From Cycas panzhihuaensis (taxonomy: Eukaryota > Cycadophyta), in contig CM041465.1 of NCBI GenBank assembly GCA_023213395.1, positions 234,677,741 through 234,741,740 on the forward strand: a stretch of DNA of 64,000 bases, given 5' to 3'. The translations under genes were made by a program, and so were the position numbers. Numbering within the stretch: the stretch's first letter is position 1; each line of letters starts with the position of its first letter. The notes under the pieces were generated by a model. That model was not told the origin of the DNA. It made no database searches and saw only the letters and a program-made list of their open reading frames with translations. Positions 20,688 to 31,424 of this stretch are shown here, one piece after another.

Positions 20688-22340
20688 TTGTTAGAAGATC
20701 CCACATATCATCCCCTTTCATTATTAGGTTACTCTTCTGGTTGGGCATACCATACTTATGCCACTAACACCCATGAGTTTCCTGTCTCTTTCCCGGGGTC
20801 CACCCAAGAGTGTGACGACCCCATCTATTATCTGGGTGATCAACAACACCCACTTGATATCCATCCCTCCACTCACGGAGTGGAGATTCCATCTTCTCTT
20901 GAGTTCTATCACCTAGGTGGTGATTCTTACAAGGAACATCATGAGGGGTCCACTTCGTTAGAGGTTGCATCTACTTCTTATGATCGAGAAGATACCCCTC
21001 CGATTGATGTGGTTAAAGCCCTTAACGCATGTTTTCATGTCGCTCACCTTCAACCACATCCTAAATGGTTTAAAAACATCTTGCATGGTCAAGCATATTC
21101 TTCATCCACATCTATTCCACCTACAATAAGTAACCCATTCATCCCATCGCATCCATCCCGTCTGGTTTTCACATCTATCCTAGGGACATCCATTTCATCC
21201 TCTACTTCTCTTTATGGTCCTAACTCTTTTGGAACCACTCAAGGGTGTCTTTCTCCCAGCTTGGGGTTAGCATACCTCTCTCTAGCTAAGCAAATACACC
21301 ACCACCAAATGTGGCACACACATTTTCTGTTAGGCCTAAGGGTCTTGTTTATGCCTCTACCTCTAATCATGTGGGACCTGTCTTCACATGCACTCAAACT
21401 CAGTCTAGTGGTCCTTCCCTTTACGTACCTCCAGGATATACATCTCAGCCATGGGGGCACGGTAAAGGGAACCACCTTCCTGTTTATAGGGTGGATCCTT
21501 TACACCCATATGGGGTTGTGCCACCCATGGGTGGCCTATATAGGCAAAATATGGTCCCTCACCCCTCGTTTCCACCATCCTACATAACACCTTATATCAC
21601 ACCTTCATAAGGAGGCCCAACTCCTTTTCAAGGTACCTACCCTCAAGCTCCTTTTTAATAAGGGGAATTTCCTCAAGGAGGGATGGGTCCTCTACCCCCA
21701 CCCGCTACTTGCTCTTTACCTTCTTTATCTTTTGCCAATCCTATGATCCAGACAAGGGCATGACCCTTTATGGATTATAGATCAACACCCTTGTCTATTA
21801 AGGTGCTAAGGACCAACTTATTGCCTCATCCCCCTGAACTTCCTAAATTCGATGGGACTTCATCACAAGATCCATTAGATCATGTTCGTAGTTTTTCTAT
21901 GTCATGCATAAACTACTGGTCCTACAATCATATCCTAATGAAATTATTTCCATGGTCTCTTCAAGGCAATGCCTTCAAATGGTTCTATCACCTGCCTGCT
22001 CACTCTATCTATTCATTCCAACAACTCATGGATGAGTTCATCAACTATTTTGATGTAGCTCGTCCATTTGAAAGCAGAATGAAATCTCTCCCCTCGCTTA
22101 AACAAGGTCATGATAAGATTAATCATGACTTTGTGCAATGATTCCATGACCTTCTCCATTCCACTAAGGCTACTTTGCCTAAGGAATTAAAGAGGGACAT
22201 CTTTGTTAATGCACTACACTCTGAAGTTCATGTGGAAGTCCTTAAAATAGGGGCAACCATATGTGACTCCATCATAGCGAAGTTCTTGGCACTTGAGGCT
22301 ATTGAGATCCAGGTTGGACTTAAGAAGCCCCTAAAGTCCT
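20688..22340 (+). pseudogene. Gypsy A gag (leader, N-terminal and capsid part)
   Basis: An open stretch of about 300 codons (20688-21587) begins the region. From about 21311 the gag-like frame is the next one, with Pro-rich text (YVPPGYTSQPWG, YRVDPLHPY). The core begins near 21820: PELPKFDGTSSQDPLDHVRSF, then FKWFYHLPAHSIYSFQQLMDEF, the typical Retrotrans_gag pattern, ending near 22340. Gag forms the particle core. Stops (for example near 22140) and a frameshift near 21300 break it. B and C lack this whole part. Confidence 0.75.
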
Positions 22341-23735
22341 CATAGTGACATGAGGCACCTCTGCGAACTAAAGAAACTAAAACTTAACAACCAACTAGGT
22401 CTTCTTGCCACTCAATCGAGAAGACCCTAGACCCCCTTACCTCTGTCATACGTTCATTCAAACGTATGATGAAGGAACTTAAGCTTTAAGCTCCTTCATT
22501 ACCTATGTCCAATAAACTTATTCAATAAGCTTCCCAAGACACTCCTCCCAAGGGTGGCCATACCCAGTCCTCCCAAGCGAGGAAACTCGATTCCTCACTT
22601 GAGAAGAAGTGGTGCTCTATTCATGGAGAATACTTCCATGACAATTTGCACTGCTGGGTTCAACATCCTAGGGATACCTCGCAGCGTGACCCATCTCCCA
22701 AATGGGCCTCAAGGCCTAACATCAACCAACTTGTCCATAGAGATATGTTCCCCAAGCATGGGGAGCATGATCGTAACTCTCAATAAAAGAATAATCAGAA
22801 TCAGGGAAGGGCACGTGGTAAAGGGAAGGGCATGTGGGGTTCGTCTTCCTCCTCGTGTTCCCCTGACCGTCATACCCCTTCATCTTCATGATCCTAGAAT
22901 AAGGGAAAGAAGGTGATCCAAATGCTTGAGGCCACTCCTCTATATGCCTTAACTTGGTCTCAAGCCGCCAAAGAGGCAACCAACACCTCTTCATCTGTCT
23001 TGCATCCTAATCCTCTTCTAGAAACCTCTCTTCCGAAAGTTCCTTTGCTTCCCAAGGCTATCCCTATTTACCTTGGTCACTACGATTTTAGGAGAGCTCT
23101 TCCAGAACCTACAATGAAGGGGAAGACCTTTTATGTCGTCAACGAGCTTCATATTGTGGCCGCCGGGATGTCCATTATGGATGTCTTAAGAAGTTGTTCT
23201 AAATAGCAGACACTCCTTTTAGAAGCTTTAGGATTGGGTGATGTGCCTATTCACGCTTTGGATATTGCCCAAAGTCATGAGCCTGTCATTTCTTTTGATT
23301 TTAAAGATCTTCCTCCTACTAGTGAAAGGGAGCACCAATGGAACTTTCCTTTCACCATTACTATTGACACACTTGGCTGCACTTTGTAAAGGACCGTTGT
23401 TGACAATGGTTCTTCCATTAATGCCATGCCCTTGTACATTATATAAGAGCTTAGCATTTCTACCTTGAAGCATATTCCATAGCAATGCCAAGGCTACGAT
23501 AGTAGTGAGAAGACTCCCTTAGGATCCATTTCGATCCCCCTTACTCTTGAGGATAAGACTGTCCTCGTTGATATTATAGTCCTCGATATAGATGTTGACT
23601 ACAATCTCCTTTTAGGTCGACCATGGCTTGATCAAATGGGAATCGTGTGTTCGACCTGCTGGGGGCAACTCAAATTCGTCCACGATGGGCGAATGAGGGT
23701 TGTTTCCCATGAACTCTTACCTACTAAATAGTCTT
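22341..23735 (+). pseudogene. Gypsy A gag zinc knuckle and aspartic protease
   Basis: A C-x2-H-x4-H-x4-C knuckle lies at 22613-22654 (CSIHGEYFHDNLHC). After a linker the protease region starts near 23080 (IYLGHYDFRRALPEP, GMSIMDVLRSC). It has the active site VVDNGSSINAMPL at about 23396-23440, where plant Tat elements often have DNGS for DTGS, and closes with YNLLLGRPWLDQMG near 23600. The order is that of gypsy gag-pro. Several stops interrupt it. Confidence 0.78.
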
Positions 23736-25960
23736 GTTAAACTAAAGAAACAAGCCATGGTTGCATAAAGGCCAACATAAGCCCTTCCACCCATGCCTCT
23801 ACTTGTTCTATTAACATTATTGATTCATCTCATTCAGAAGGAGATCTCACATCTTTTTCTTCAAACCTTACCTATTTTGATCCTATTGGTGTTGGGAGTT
23901 ATGGGTACCTTGCCATATTTAGCAACGACGAGTCCAATGGCAAGGACGAGGACCTTCCTCACCTTGTTTCCCTTCTTCACACCAGTAGGAGGCACTCTCC
24001 TTGCTCTAGGTCCCAACCTAGAACCTCTTTCATTGGAGAGACTGATCACCCCCTTGTATCGCATGCTATTGCTCACATTGATCCACCGATCCTTGAGTCT
24101 TCCCCTTCATTATCCCCTATGAGTGATGAATCTAGGGAACTTCCTTTCCTCCCTTATGAGGGCCCCCTTCTTGACTCTGTCATAGAGTCTCTTGGGGATG
24201 TTGGGTAGCCTGCCGACTACCATAGTCTTGTTACTCTCACTTCCTCTCGTGCCTTGTCTATTTGAAGTAAGGTCATCCATGGGGTGGATTACTTTGAGGA
24301 TGATGAGGCTCTACTTGAGCATCTAGTGGGCTCCATGCCTAACCTTCTTTCTGGTCACCATAGACTTGGCCACCAGAAGGTCTTAGCGATTGGGCCCACC
24401 CTAGATGACCTAATCCCATCTCCTATTCCATCTCCTCCCATTGACCTTACCCCCCTTCATTTTGAGGAGGGGAATGCCATGTGCATGGAGGCAACCCAAG
24501 ACATAGTCCTTGCCCTAGGCAAGGTCACTAAGGTAGGGGCTGAATGTTCTCCTGATGAGGTAAGGGAATACTTCCTTTTGTTTTAGGAGTTTTGAGATGT
24601 TTTTTCATGGGACTATTCTGACATGAAGGGAATTGACCCCTCCATTATCACCCACAACCTTACCACAGTCCCTAGTGCTCACCTTGTGTGCCAGAAGAAA
24701 TGCCCACTACACCCTAAACTCTCAGTCACCATCAAAATAGAGGTTGAGAAACTCCTAGATGCAGGACTTGTCACTTCCATCGACTACCCTAAATGGGTAT
24801 CTAACATCATTGCCATTCCTAAAAAGAATAGGACCATCTAGATATATGTCGATTTGCATGACATTAATAATACATGTCCTAAGGACAATTTTCCACTCCT
24901 GTTCATCGATCAGATCATCGATCAAACTGCCAATTTCAAAGTCATGTCCTTGATGGATGGCTTCTCTAGTTTTAATCAAATTCCAATCTCTCTCGAAGAC
25001 TGACATAAGATGGCCTTCACACCCTGTGGGGTACCTTTGCTTATAAGGTGATGCCCTTCAGATTGAAGAATGCAAGCGCCACTTATCAAAGGGTGATTCA
25101 CTTCATTTTCTATGACCTTATCAACAAAACGTTGGAGGTCTTTATGGACGATATGATGGGCCTCTCACACGTTAGAGCCCATCACCCTTCAGATTCATAG
25201 GCCATCTTCATGTGATGCCGTGAATACTACGTAAGTCTCAATCCACTCAAATGTGGGTTCGTCATCCCTTCCAGTAACTCCTTGGTTTTCTTGTGTCGAA
25301 ATAAGAAATTCAAATCGACCCTAACAAAGTCAAGGTAATCCTTAACATACCGTCGCCTAGAACTCAATGACATATTAAGTCATTTTTGGGCAGGCTCGGA
25401 TATCCTAGGCATTTTTTGGTGAACTTCACTATGAATGCCAAACCTCTTACTAGCTTATTAAAGAAGGGAACCCTATTTATTTGGTTAGCGAAGGCCCAAC
25501 AAGCTTTCAAAGGACTTAAGGAAGCCCTTGCTTCCACTCTGACATTAACACCCCCTCACTTTGATAGGCCTTTCACCCTCTATACCTCAGGGACTAATGA
25601 GTCCTTTGGTGACATGCTAGCCTAGGAGGAAGATTCAGGAACTGAGAAAGCCATCTACTTCATTAGCTGCACCCTCGTGGATGTCAAACTCAAGTACTCT
25701 CTAGTTGAGAAGGAATGCCTCTCCTTGGTCCATGTGACCAAGAAGTTTAGGCACTACTTGCTCAAAAAAACTACCAAGGTGATTATTCAATCCAATCCCT
25801 TGCATTATTTACTTACCCATTCTAACCTGATAGGTAGGACTGGTTGTTGGGCTATCCTCCTTCAAGAATTTAATCTCTAAATTATTAATAGGAAATCAAA
25901 GAAGGAGATGGTAGTGGAAGAACAACTTGTAGATGCCCCCATCCCTAACTCATTCGATTC
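23736..25960 (+). pseudogene. Gypsy A reverse transcriptase and RNase H
   Basis: After a linker (23736-24280), RT shows VEKLLDAGLVTSIDYPKWVS and IIAIPKK (24623-24841), DINNTCPKDNFPLLFIDQII, DGFSSFNQI, and the catalytic FMDD at 25141-25152 (instead of YVDD). RNase H (25386-25880) shows AFKGLKEAL, FTLYTSGTNESFG and YSLVEKECLSLVHVTKKFRHYL; its first catalytic Asp appears as Ser or Gly. The enzymes copy the RNA to DNA. Stops at 24839, 25003, 25623 and a frameshift near 25035 inactivate it. Confidence 0.85.
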
Positions 25961-27283
25961 TCCCATTGACGACTCTCTCTTTGATGAGTCTATCTTGACT
26001 ATTCATGGCACTCCTTCCCACCCACTCATTGATAGTGAGTGGTATAGTGACATCATGTAGTACCTTACTCAATAGTAGTACTACCTAGAATCCAGTAACA
26101 AGGTTAGGTCTCACATTCAGACCATCGCTAGGCAATACTTCCTTATGGATGAAGTATTATACAAGAGATTCTTTGACGAGATCCTCCTTCGTTGTGTCAC
26201 TCCCGACGAAGTGAACTAGATACTCTACGAATTCCACCATGGCATTTGCAGGGGCCACTTTGGGGGCCAATCCATGGCCCATAGGATCCTTCATATGGGC
26301 TATTATTGGCCATCTCTCTTCAAGGATGCCCATGCCTATGCCTTGAGATGTCGGTGATGCCAAGAGCATGTCAACATCACCAATGTGCCCTCTGAGGCTT
26401 TTCATCCCATCGTATCTCTATGGCGCTTTCCCCAGTGGGGTTTGGACCTTATTAGGGCTATATCATCGCCCTCTTTATTGCATCACAAGTTCATCTTGAC
26501 TACCACGGAGTACTTCACGAAGTGGGTGGAAGTCATCTCTTTGATCACTACCCCTGGCAAGACGATAGCCACTTTCGTCTACCAGCATATCATTTGCTGC
26601 TTTGGGATTCCTAATGTCTTGATCATAGACAACGGAACTCCTTTTTGTAATAAGGAGATGGATGAACTTTGTGAGAGATTCAAAATCTCTCATAAAACCT
26701 CTTCTCCTTATTACCCCCAGGAAAATGGTCAGGTTGAATCGTTCAATAAACTCTCATCAACATCCTAAAGAAAACCATTATCCAATCTCAATGAGATTAG
26801 CACCTCTAACTTCCTTTTGCCCTATGGGCCTATTGTACCTCTATCTGCATGGCAATGGGAATGACTCTGTTCTCCCTAGTCTATGGGACCAAGGTAGTAC
26901 TCCCATTGGAAGTGGAGATCCCCTCTCTACGAGTTTCTCTTTAGGGTCTTATTGATGAGGAGTCTATTCGTTAGGATCACCTCCTAAATCTTGAGGCTTT
27001 GGATGAGAGATGTTTGGCTGCTTATCAGGTAAACCTCATGTCTAAAGCTCGCTTGCAAAGGACTTATGATAAACACCTTCATTCTCGTCCTTTATATCCT
27101 GGGGATCAAGTCCTCAAGCTAGAATATCTTCACAATCACTTGGCTAAATTCAGACCCAAATGGGTTGGTCCCTTTGTCATTCTTGAGAGTCTTGATAATG
27201 GTGCCTATAGGATCATCACCCAGGAGGGCCTTAAATTTGAGAAAGTTGTTAACAGGAAATTCCTCAAAGAATTATATGCATGA
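25961..27283 (+). pseudogene. Gypsy A integrase
   Basis: The HHCC zinc domain is visible (HHGICRGHFGGQ, HILHMGYYWPS-like text, near 26230-26370; the cysteine pair carries stops). The catalytic core has Asp in WGLDLIRAI (about 26440), Asp in LIIDNGTPF (about 26625) and Glu in NGQVESFNK (about 26730), the DD35E triad. After stops near 26770 the C-terminal module reads KWVGPFVILESLDNGAYRI and ends VVNRKFLKELYA at 27283. It inserts the cDNA into the genome. No chromodomain is evident. Confidence 0.85.
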
Positions 27284-28049
27284 TCTCTTTACTATCTTTT
27301 CCATGCTCTGAAATGAGCCTAAACTACCATCCTAAGTATGTTCACATTCGTCCTAGCCATAGGTAGGATGGCAGCTTGGGGTGACTTTCTTGTTCCTTTT
27401 AGGTTCCTCCTATAGAACCCCCTTGTTCCCCTTCCTTTGGGGACCTTGTCCTCCTACTTAGGCACATCCCCCAATTAGGATAATACATTGGAGTGTCATT
27501 ACTTTCTTATCACTAGCTCTTCCTTTACATATTCCACTATGCTCCTATATAGACATATATACCACCCTATCTCCTGGCCTCACATACCTCTATCAGCACT
27601 AGTCATGGTGATCATGTGTACCCTTGCTAGGAATATGGCCCTATATGAAAGGAAGTGTGTATAACTCAAACAAATATCATAGCACAAAATCATATAATAA
27701 TCAACTTAAAATATCATCAAGCATATCCTCGTGCATCTATGTATCCTTATACACATATATACACAAACATGGAAACATAAACATACATCATCCATCACAT
27801 GTCATTATACATGTCATCATACATTAAATAGGGTATCAATCGCCCCGTCTATATACATAAAATAATCATCATGTGTCATATCATACAACTGGTATGGTAC
27901 ATCATCCGTGGGAAGCCAAAATCCTTGTAGGGAGGAGTACAATCATGTGGTAATATATGGTGACTCCCTGGAGGTCTGTGCTTTCCCCCCATTAAATCAA
28001 AACTCCTACTCTGCTCTATTGTTGCTCTGCCCCCGGGGCATCATCTTCT
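27284..28049. other. Gypsy A spacer between pol and antisense PMD gene
   Basis: No coding sequence. The middle (27650-27850) is rich in ATCAT/ACATA text. A block of about 130 bp (27857-27985) is well conserved in B (51020-51140) and E (63246-63366) and weakly in C (16400-16500). It lies where pol and PMD transcripts converge, so it may hold 3'-end signals for both. Confidence 0.55.
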
Positions 28050-30426
28050 AGTCTATGTGATCCCTCTCCTGGGGACCACATGCCTCCTAGGCTCCTCCTT
28101 AGTCTCTGGGAGCTCCCTACCTCGCTCCCTCATCTTGTGGCCTCCTTGGGATCGTCATTTCTATGTGGGTATGAGTCCTGCTCTGTGTCAAACTCGATGC
28201 CACCTCATCTACCAGTCAATTGTATCATGCTTGGATACAATCCCGCTCTCTCTTTACTCCTCAGAGCCTCTCCTCCATCCCTTAGAGATGCACTCCATCA
28301 CTACCATACGGATGCGACTCTCGGCATCCCCTCTTGCTCCTCCTAGGGCCTCCAGTGCCTGTACCCGACCACGTAGAGCATCCCTCTCAGCTTGGGTCTC
28401 ACCCAGCTCCACTTGTAGGCATCCTGTATGTGCCTCATGCTCTTAGGACTCTGCTATCTAGATGTCTCTCGCCCTCACCAGCAAGGTGATTGCTGTCATG
28501 TGGGCACCTGCTGATCTAGGCTTGTCTCCTACCTGGATGGGAGGTTGCCCCTCCACGTAAGCCTAGGGGAATATCTCCCAGACCACTGCCTCCACCAACC
28601 TCTAGATATTTTCCATGCCTGCAAGTCCAACACGTCATATATTAGTGCATGTCCATATACATGCCAAATCAAAATCAAACAACATATAGACATCTAGTGA
28701 TCAAAAGATAATAGAAGAAGGTAGTGTCTCACCTGGTGCCGCCGCCAGCTCCTTGACTCAGACGATGGCCTCTGCCTCATGAACTCCATGAGTTGCAGGT
28801 ACCTCCTCGTCCTCCTCTAGTACCTCCTTGGCAATTACATCAGCTATTGGAGTGTCTCTCCTCTCCTCTACTGGTGCTGTTGACTCCCTAGATCTCCTGA
28901 CTATTTGTAGTCTCCGGGCTCAGGTCACTAGACCCCTACTCTCCTCTGTAGCTCCTAAAGGGCCCACCTCTCTTCCTGCAGTCCTTGATGGACCTACCTC
29001 TCCTCCTGTGGCTCTTGACATGCCAACCCCGTCACCACCATCACCTCCATCTCCTAGGGTAACTCCTGCCCCACCTGCCTCATCATCGATGTCCCACCTC
29101 ATTACTCGATATTGATCTAATATGAAATCTGCCATGGTGAGGAGGTCTAGTGATGTGGCCTCCGCCGAGTGATGAATATGTGCCTGGTCCTTGGTCCCCC
29201 TAAACCTTGTATACCACTTGTGTACCATGGGAGCCCACTCTGAAATGGGGTGTGGTCCCCCTCTTGGTGCCATCGCTCCGAAGTGATTAAAGAACCAACA
29301 CTATAATAGGGTGTTGTATGATAAGCCACCCTTCCCTACCTCCTAAATAACATCTAACTAGGTGACTAAGTTCGCCGCAATGAGGGTAGCCTAGTCTAGT
29401 CTCTCCCTAGCCTCACATCTCTATATAATGTCCATCCATAAACTAGGGATGTCCCGATAGTTCTGTTTCTGGAATATCTAGAATAGAGTGCATAGTGTGA
29501 TTAGTTTTCTCACATAAGGAACTCTTGACATAACCATACTCTATCGTGGGATACCTCTCCTCTCCCATTTATCTAATCCCATGAAGAACGTGGTTGCCTC
29601 CCTGTGTGCTACCTCATTATTAGGTAACGCCCCTAGTGACGTTGGCCTCCCAATCGCCGGCACTCCCAATATCCTCCTAATATCCCCTAGTGTGATTGTC
29701 ATGTCTCCTACCTAGGGAAGATGGAACACGTATCTCTGTCTATCCCAATGTGAGACAATATCTACCAGGAGCCTTTGGTTTGATGTATACTATGGCATCC
29801 TTGTGACCTTTAGCAGGCCACACCTAGACAAAGTCTATCTGTCCTCACAGGACATCATCTCTATAAAGCTTAACATCGCCATGCCAATGTTCTCGTGGTT
29901 GTCCACTATAATCACTGCCTATAAAACACCCCAGAATAAGTTAGAATCATACTCATACCCACCTCTCTGCTCTCTAGACTATCCCTCATCTCCATTTGGT
30001 CAAGATTTGGGTGCCCTTAGGGACCCTTTCTTTTTCTTCTTCAGATTCACCTTTGCACTGCATCAAACTTCGTAGTACCACAGAGTTTGGCTTAGGTCCT
30101 GTGGTGACCAGGGACCCGCGGTAAGGATTATGACACCGTAATCTTTACCATAGTGTAAACATCAACCCCCTAAAAAGGGGGGTTTTCTGCCTAAAAACTC
30201 CAAAAATTTTGCTAGAGTGAGCCACTCTCAGGCTCACTAGAACTGGGGCTTCCTAATACCCTAGCCCTTCCTCTCTCTGGGTCTAATTTAGACTCCAGGA
30301 GATCGCTTCTTGTATTTAAGAGGCCCAAAATCATACAAAAAATACCAAAAAGCAATAAACCTCAAATTATGAGATGGAGATGTGTTTTGATAATTCACTC
30401 ACTGGATTTGATCGTGCTGCCGCCAT
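28050..30426 (-). pseudogene. Gypsy A antisense plant-mobile-domain gene
   Basis: The gene model has ATG at 30426-30424 and an 8-codon exon 1 (MAAARSNP), intron 1 at 30402-29919 (GT...AG, 484 bp), and exon 2 beginning AVIIVDNHENIGMAM. The PMD core phrase RYVFHLP...MTITLGDIRRILGVPAIG lies near 29640-29720, then KQNYRDI and APRGGPHPISEWAPMVHKWY, and an acidic Gly/Pro tail. Intron 2 is 28732-28619 (114 bp, phase 1). Exon 3 encodes a 3' segment whose counterpart in E looks coiled-coil. PMD proteins such as Arabidopsis MAIN and MAIL1 act in nuclear gene silencing and genome stability. Stops (many CAG to TAG) make this copy a pseudogene. Confidence 0.8.
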
Positions 30427-30584
30427 CTCGCCACTCTGGTCTCAATGGCTGTCTCCTCGTCTCGATCCAACAGTCAGATCCTCCTCTGCATGCCTCCAAA
30501 GTTGGGTGGCGCTCTATTGCATAAGGGAAAGGGCTTTGATTCATTTATGAGCTAGTGAAAATAAATCCCATTTTCATCAAGTTT

Positions 30585-30593
30585 CCTTATATA
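30585..30593 (-). promoter_or_regulatory. TATA box of the gypsy A PMD gene
   Basis: The minus strand reads CGCCTATATAAGGAAAC. The same TATATAAGGAAA stands at 48368-48379 in B and 60615-60626 in E, each about 160-170 bp upstream of the conserved exon 1 ATG. This supports an antisense promoter separate from the LTR. Confidence 0.7.
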
Positions 30594-31135
30594 GGCGGGA
30601 GTCCCAATAGGCACTTTCTTCATTTTTGCCTTTGAGACAGCCCTTGAGGTCATCTCTCATCTGTGATTATCATTGTCTTCTAGCCCTATTTCCTCTTTTG
30701 CTTCCATAGCCCCCATTTTGCTCATTCTTTTGGGTGCATTTATGGCATTGTGCTGACTCATTTCTATTAGGGCTCTCTTATCTCGTTTTGCATGCTGCTC
30801 CCATGCATGCTTGAGTTTATACTCATTTGGCTTATTTCACCATCCTAGACTCATTTTTGTAGCCCATTCATGCCCTTAAGGTCTCTAAAGGGAATACTCC
30901 CTCCATTCAGGACTGCTCTTTGCTTCCTTAAGCAACCTTTGGCATCCCAAGGTAGTCTTTCTACTACCCACTCTCTCTCAGTGGTCGGATAAAGTGCTCC
31001 ACCCCTAGTTAGCCTCATTGTTGGGTCCTCCTACCCTTCATGGCCATCATCACTAGCCATACAAGCCCCCCTTTTTTTCTTCGTCCCTGACTCTATTACA
31101 TATTCTTTCCACTAAGACACTTTCTTTTCTCACTT

Positions 31136-31424
31136 ATGACTCTCTTCATCTTCATCGACAGTGAAAGCCATGGTAATCCTGGACTCTTCGCTACTGCGTG
31201 GATTCTTTGTGACCCTTCTGGGTATGATTTCCTATATTCTGGAGTCTTCCTTCCTAAAGCCACCAATAATGAAGTTGAGCACATAGCTATTATTAAAGCC
31301 CTCACTGATACACTCCGCTTTCACCATAGATCCATTATTCTCCTTTGCAACTCCTAGGTGGTGGTGTCCCATCTCACCCAAGTCTACTAGGTGTGATGTC
31401 TATGCTTGAGAGCCCTTGCTTCAA
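31136..31424 (+). pseudogene. Gypsy A extra (archaeal-type) RNase H, 3' truncated
   Basis: ATG at 31136 starts TLFIFIDSESHGNPGLFATAW, the archaeal-type RNase H opening with catalytic Asp. ATNNEVEH (Glu) follows, then ILLCNS, where the third acidic residue is Asn. A stop follows, and the sequence passes near 31424 into LTR DNA, so the C-terminal part present in B and E is deleted. It is separate from the RNase H in pol and lies downstream of integrase and the PMD gene. An extra RNase H of this type is a hallmark of Tat elements. Confidence 0.75.

Noticed and set aside
28828-29115. A 95-aa Pro/Ser-rich plus-strand ORF in element A.
   Set aside because: It is the complement of the Gly-rich tail of the PMD gene, which has better support on the minus strand.
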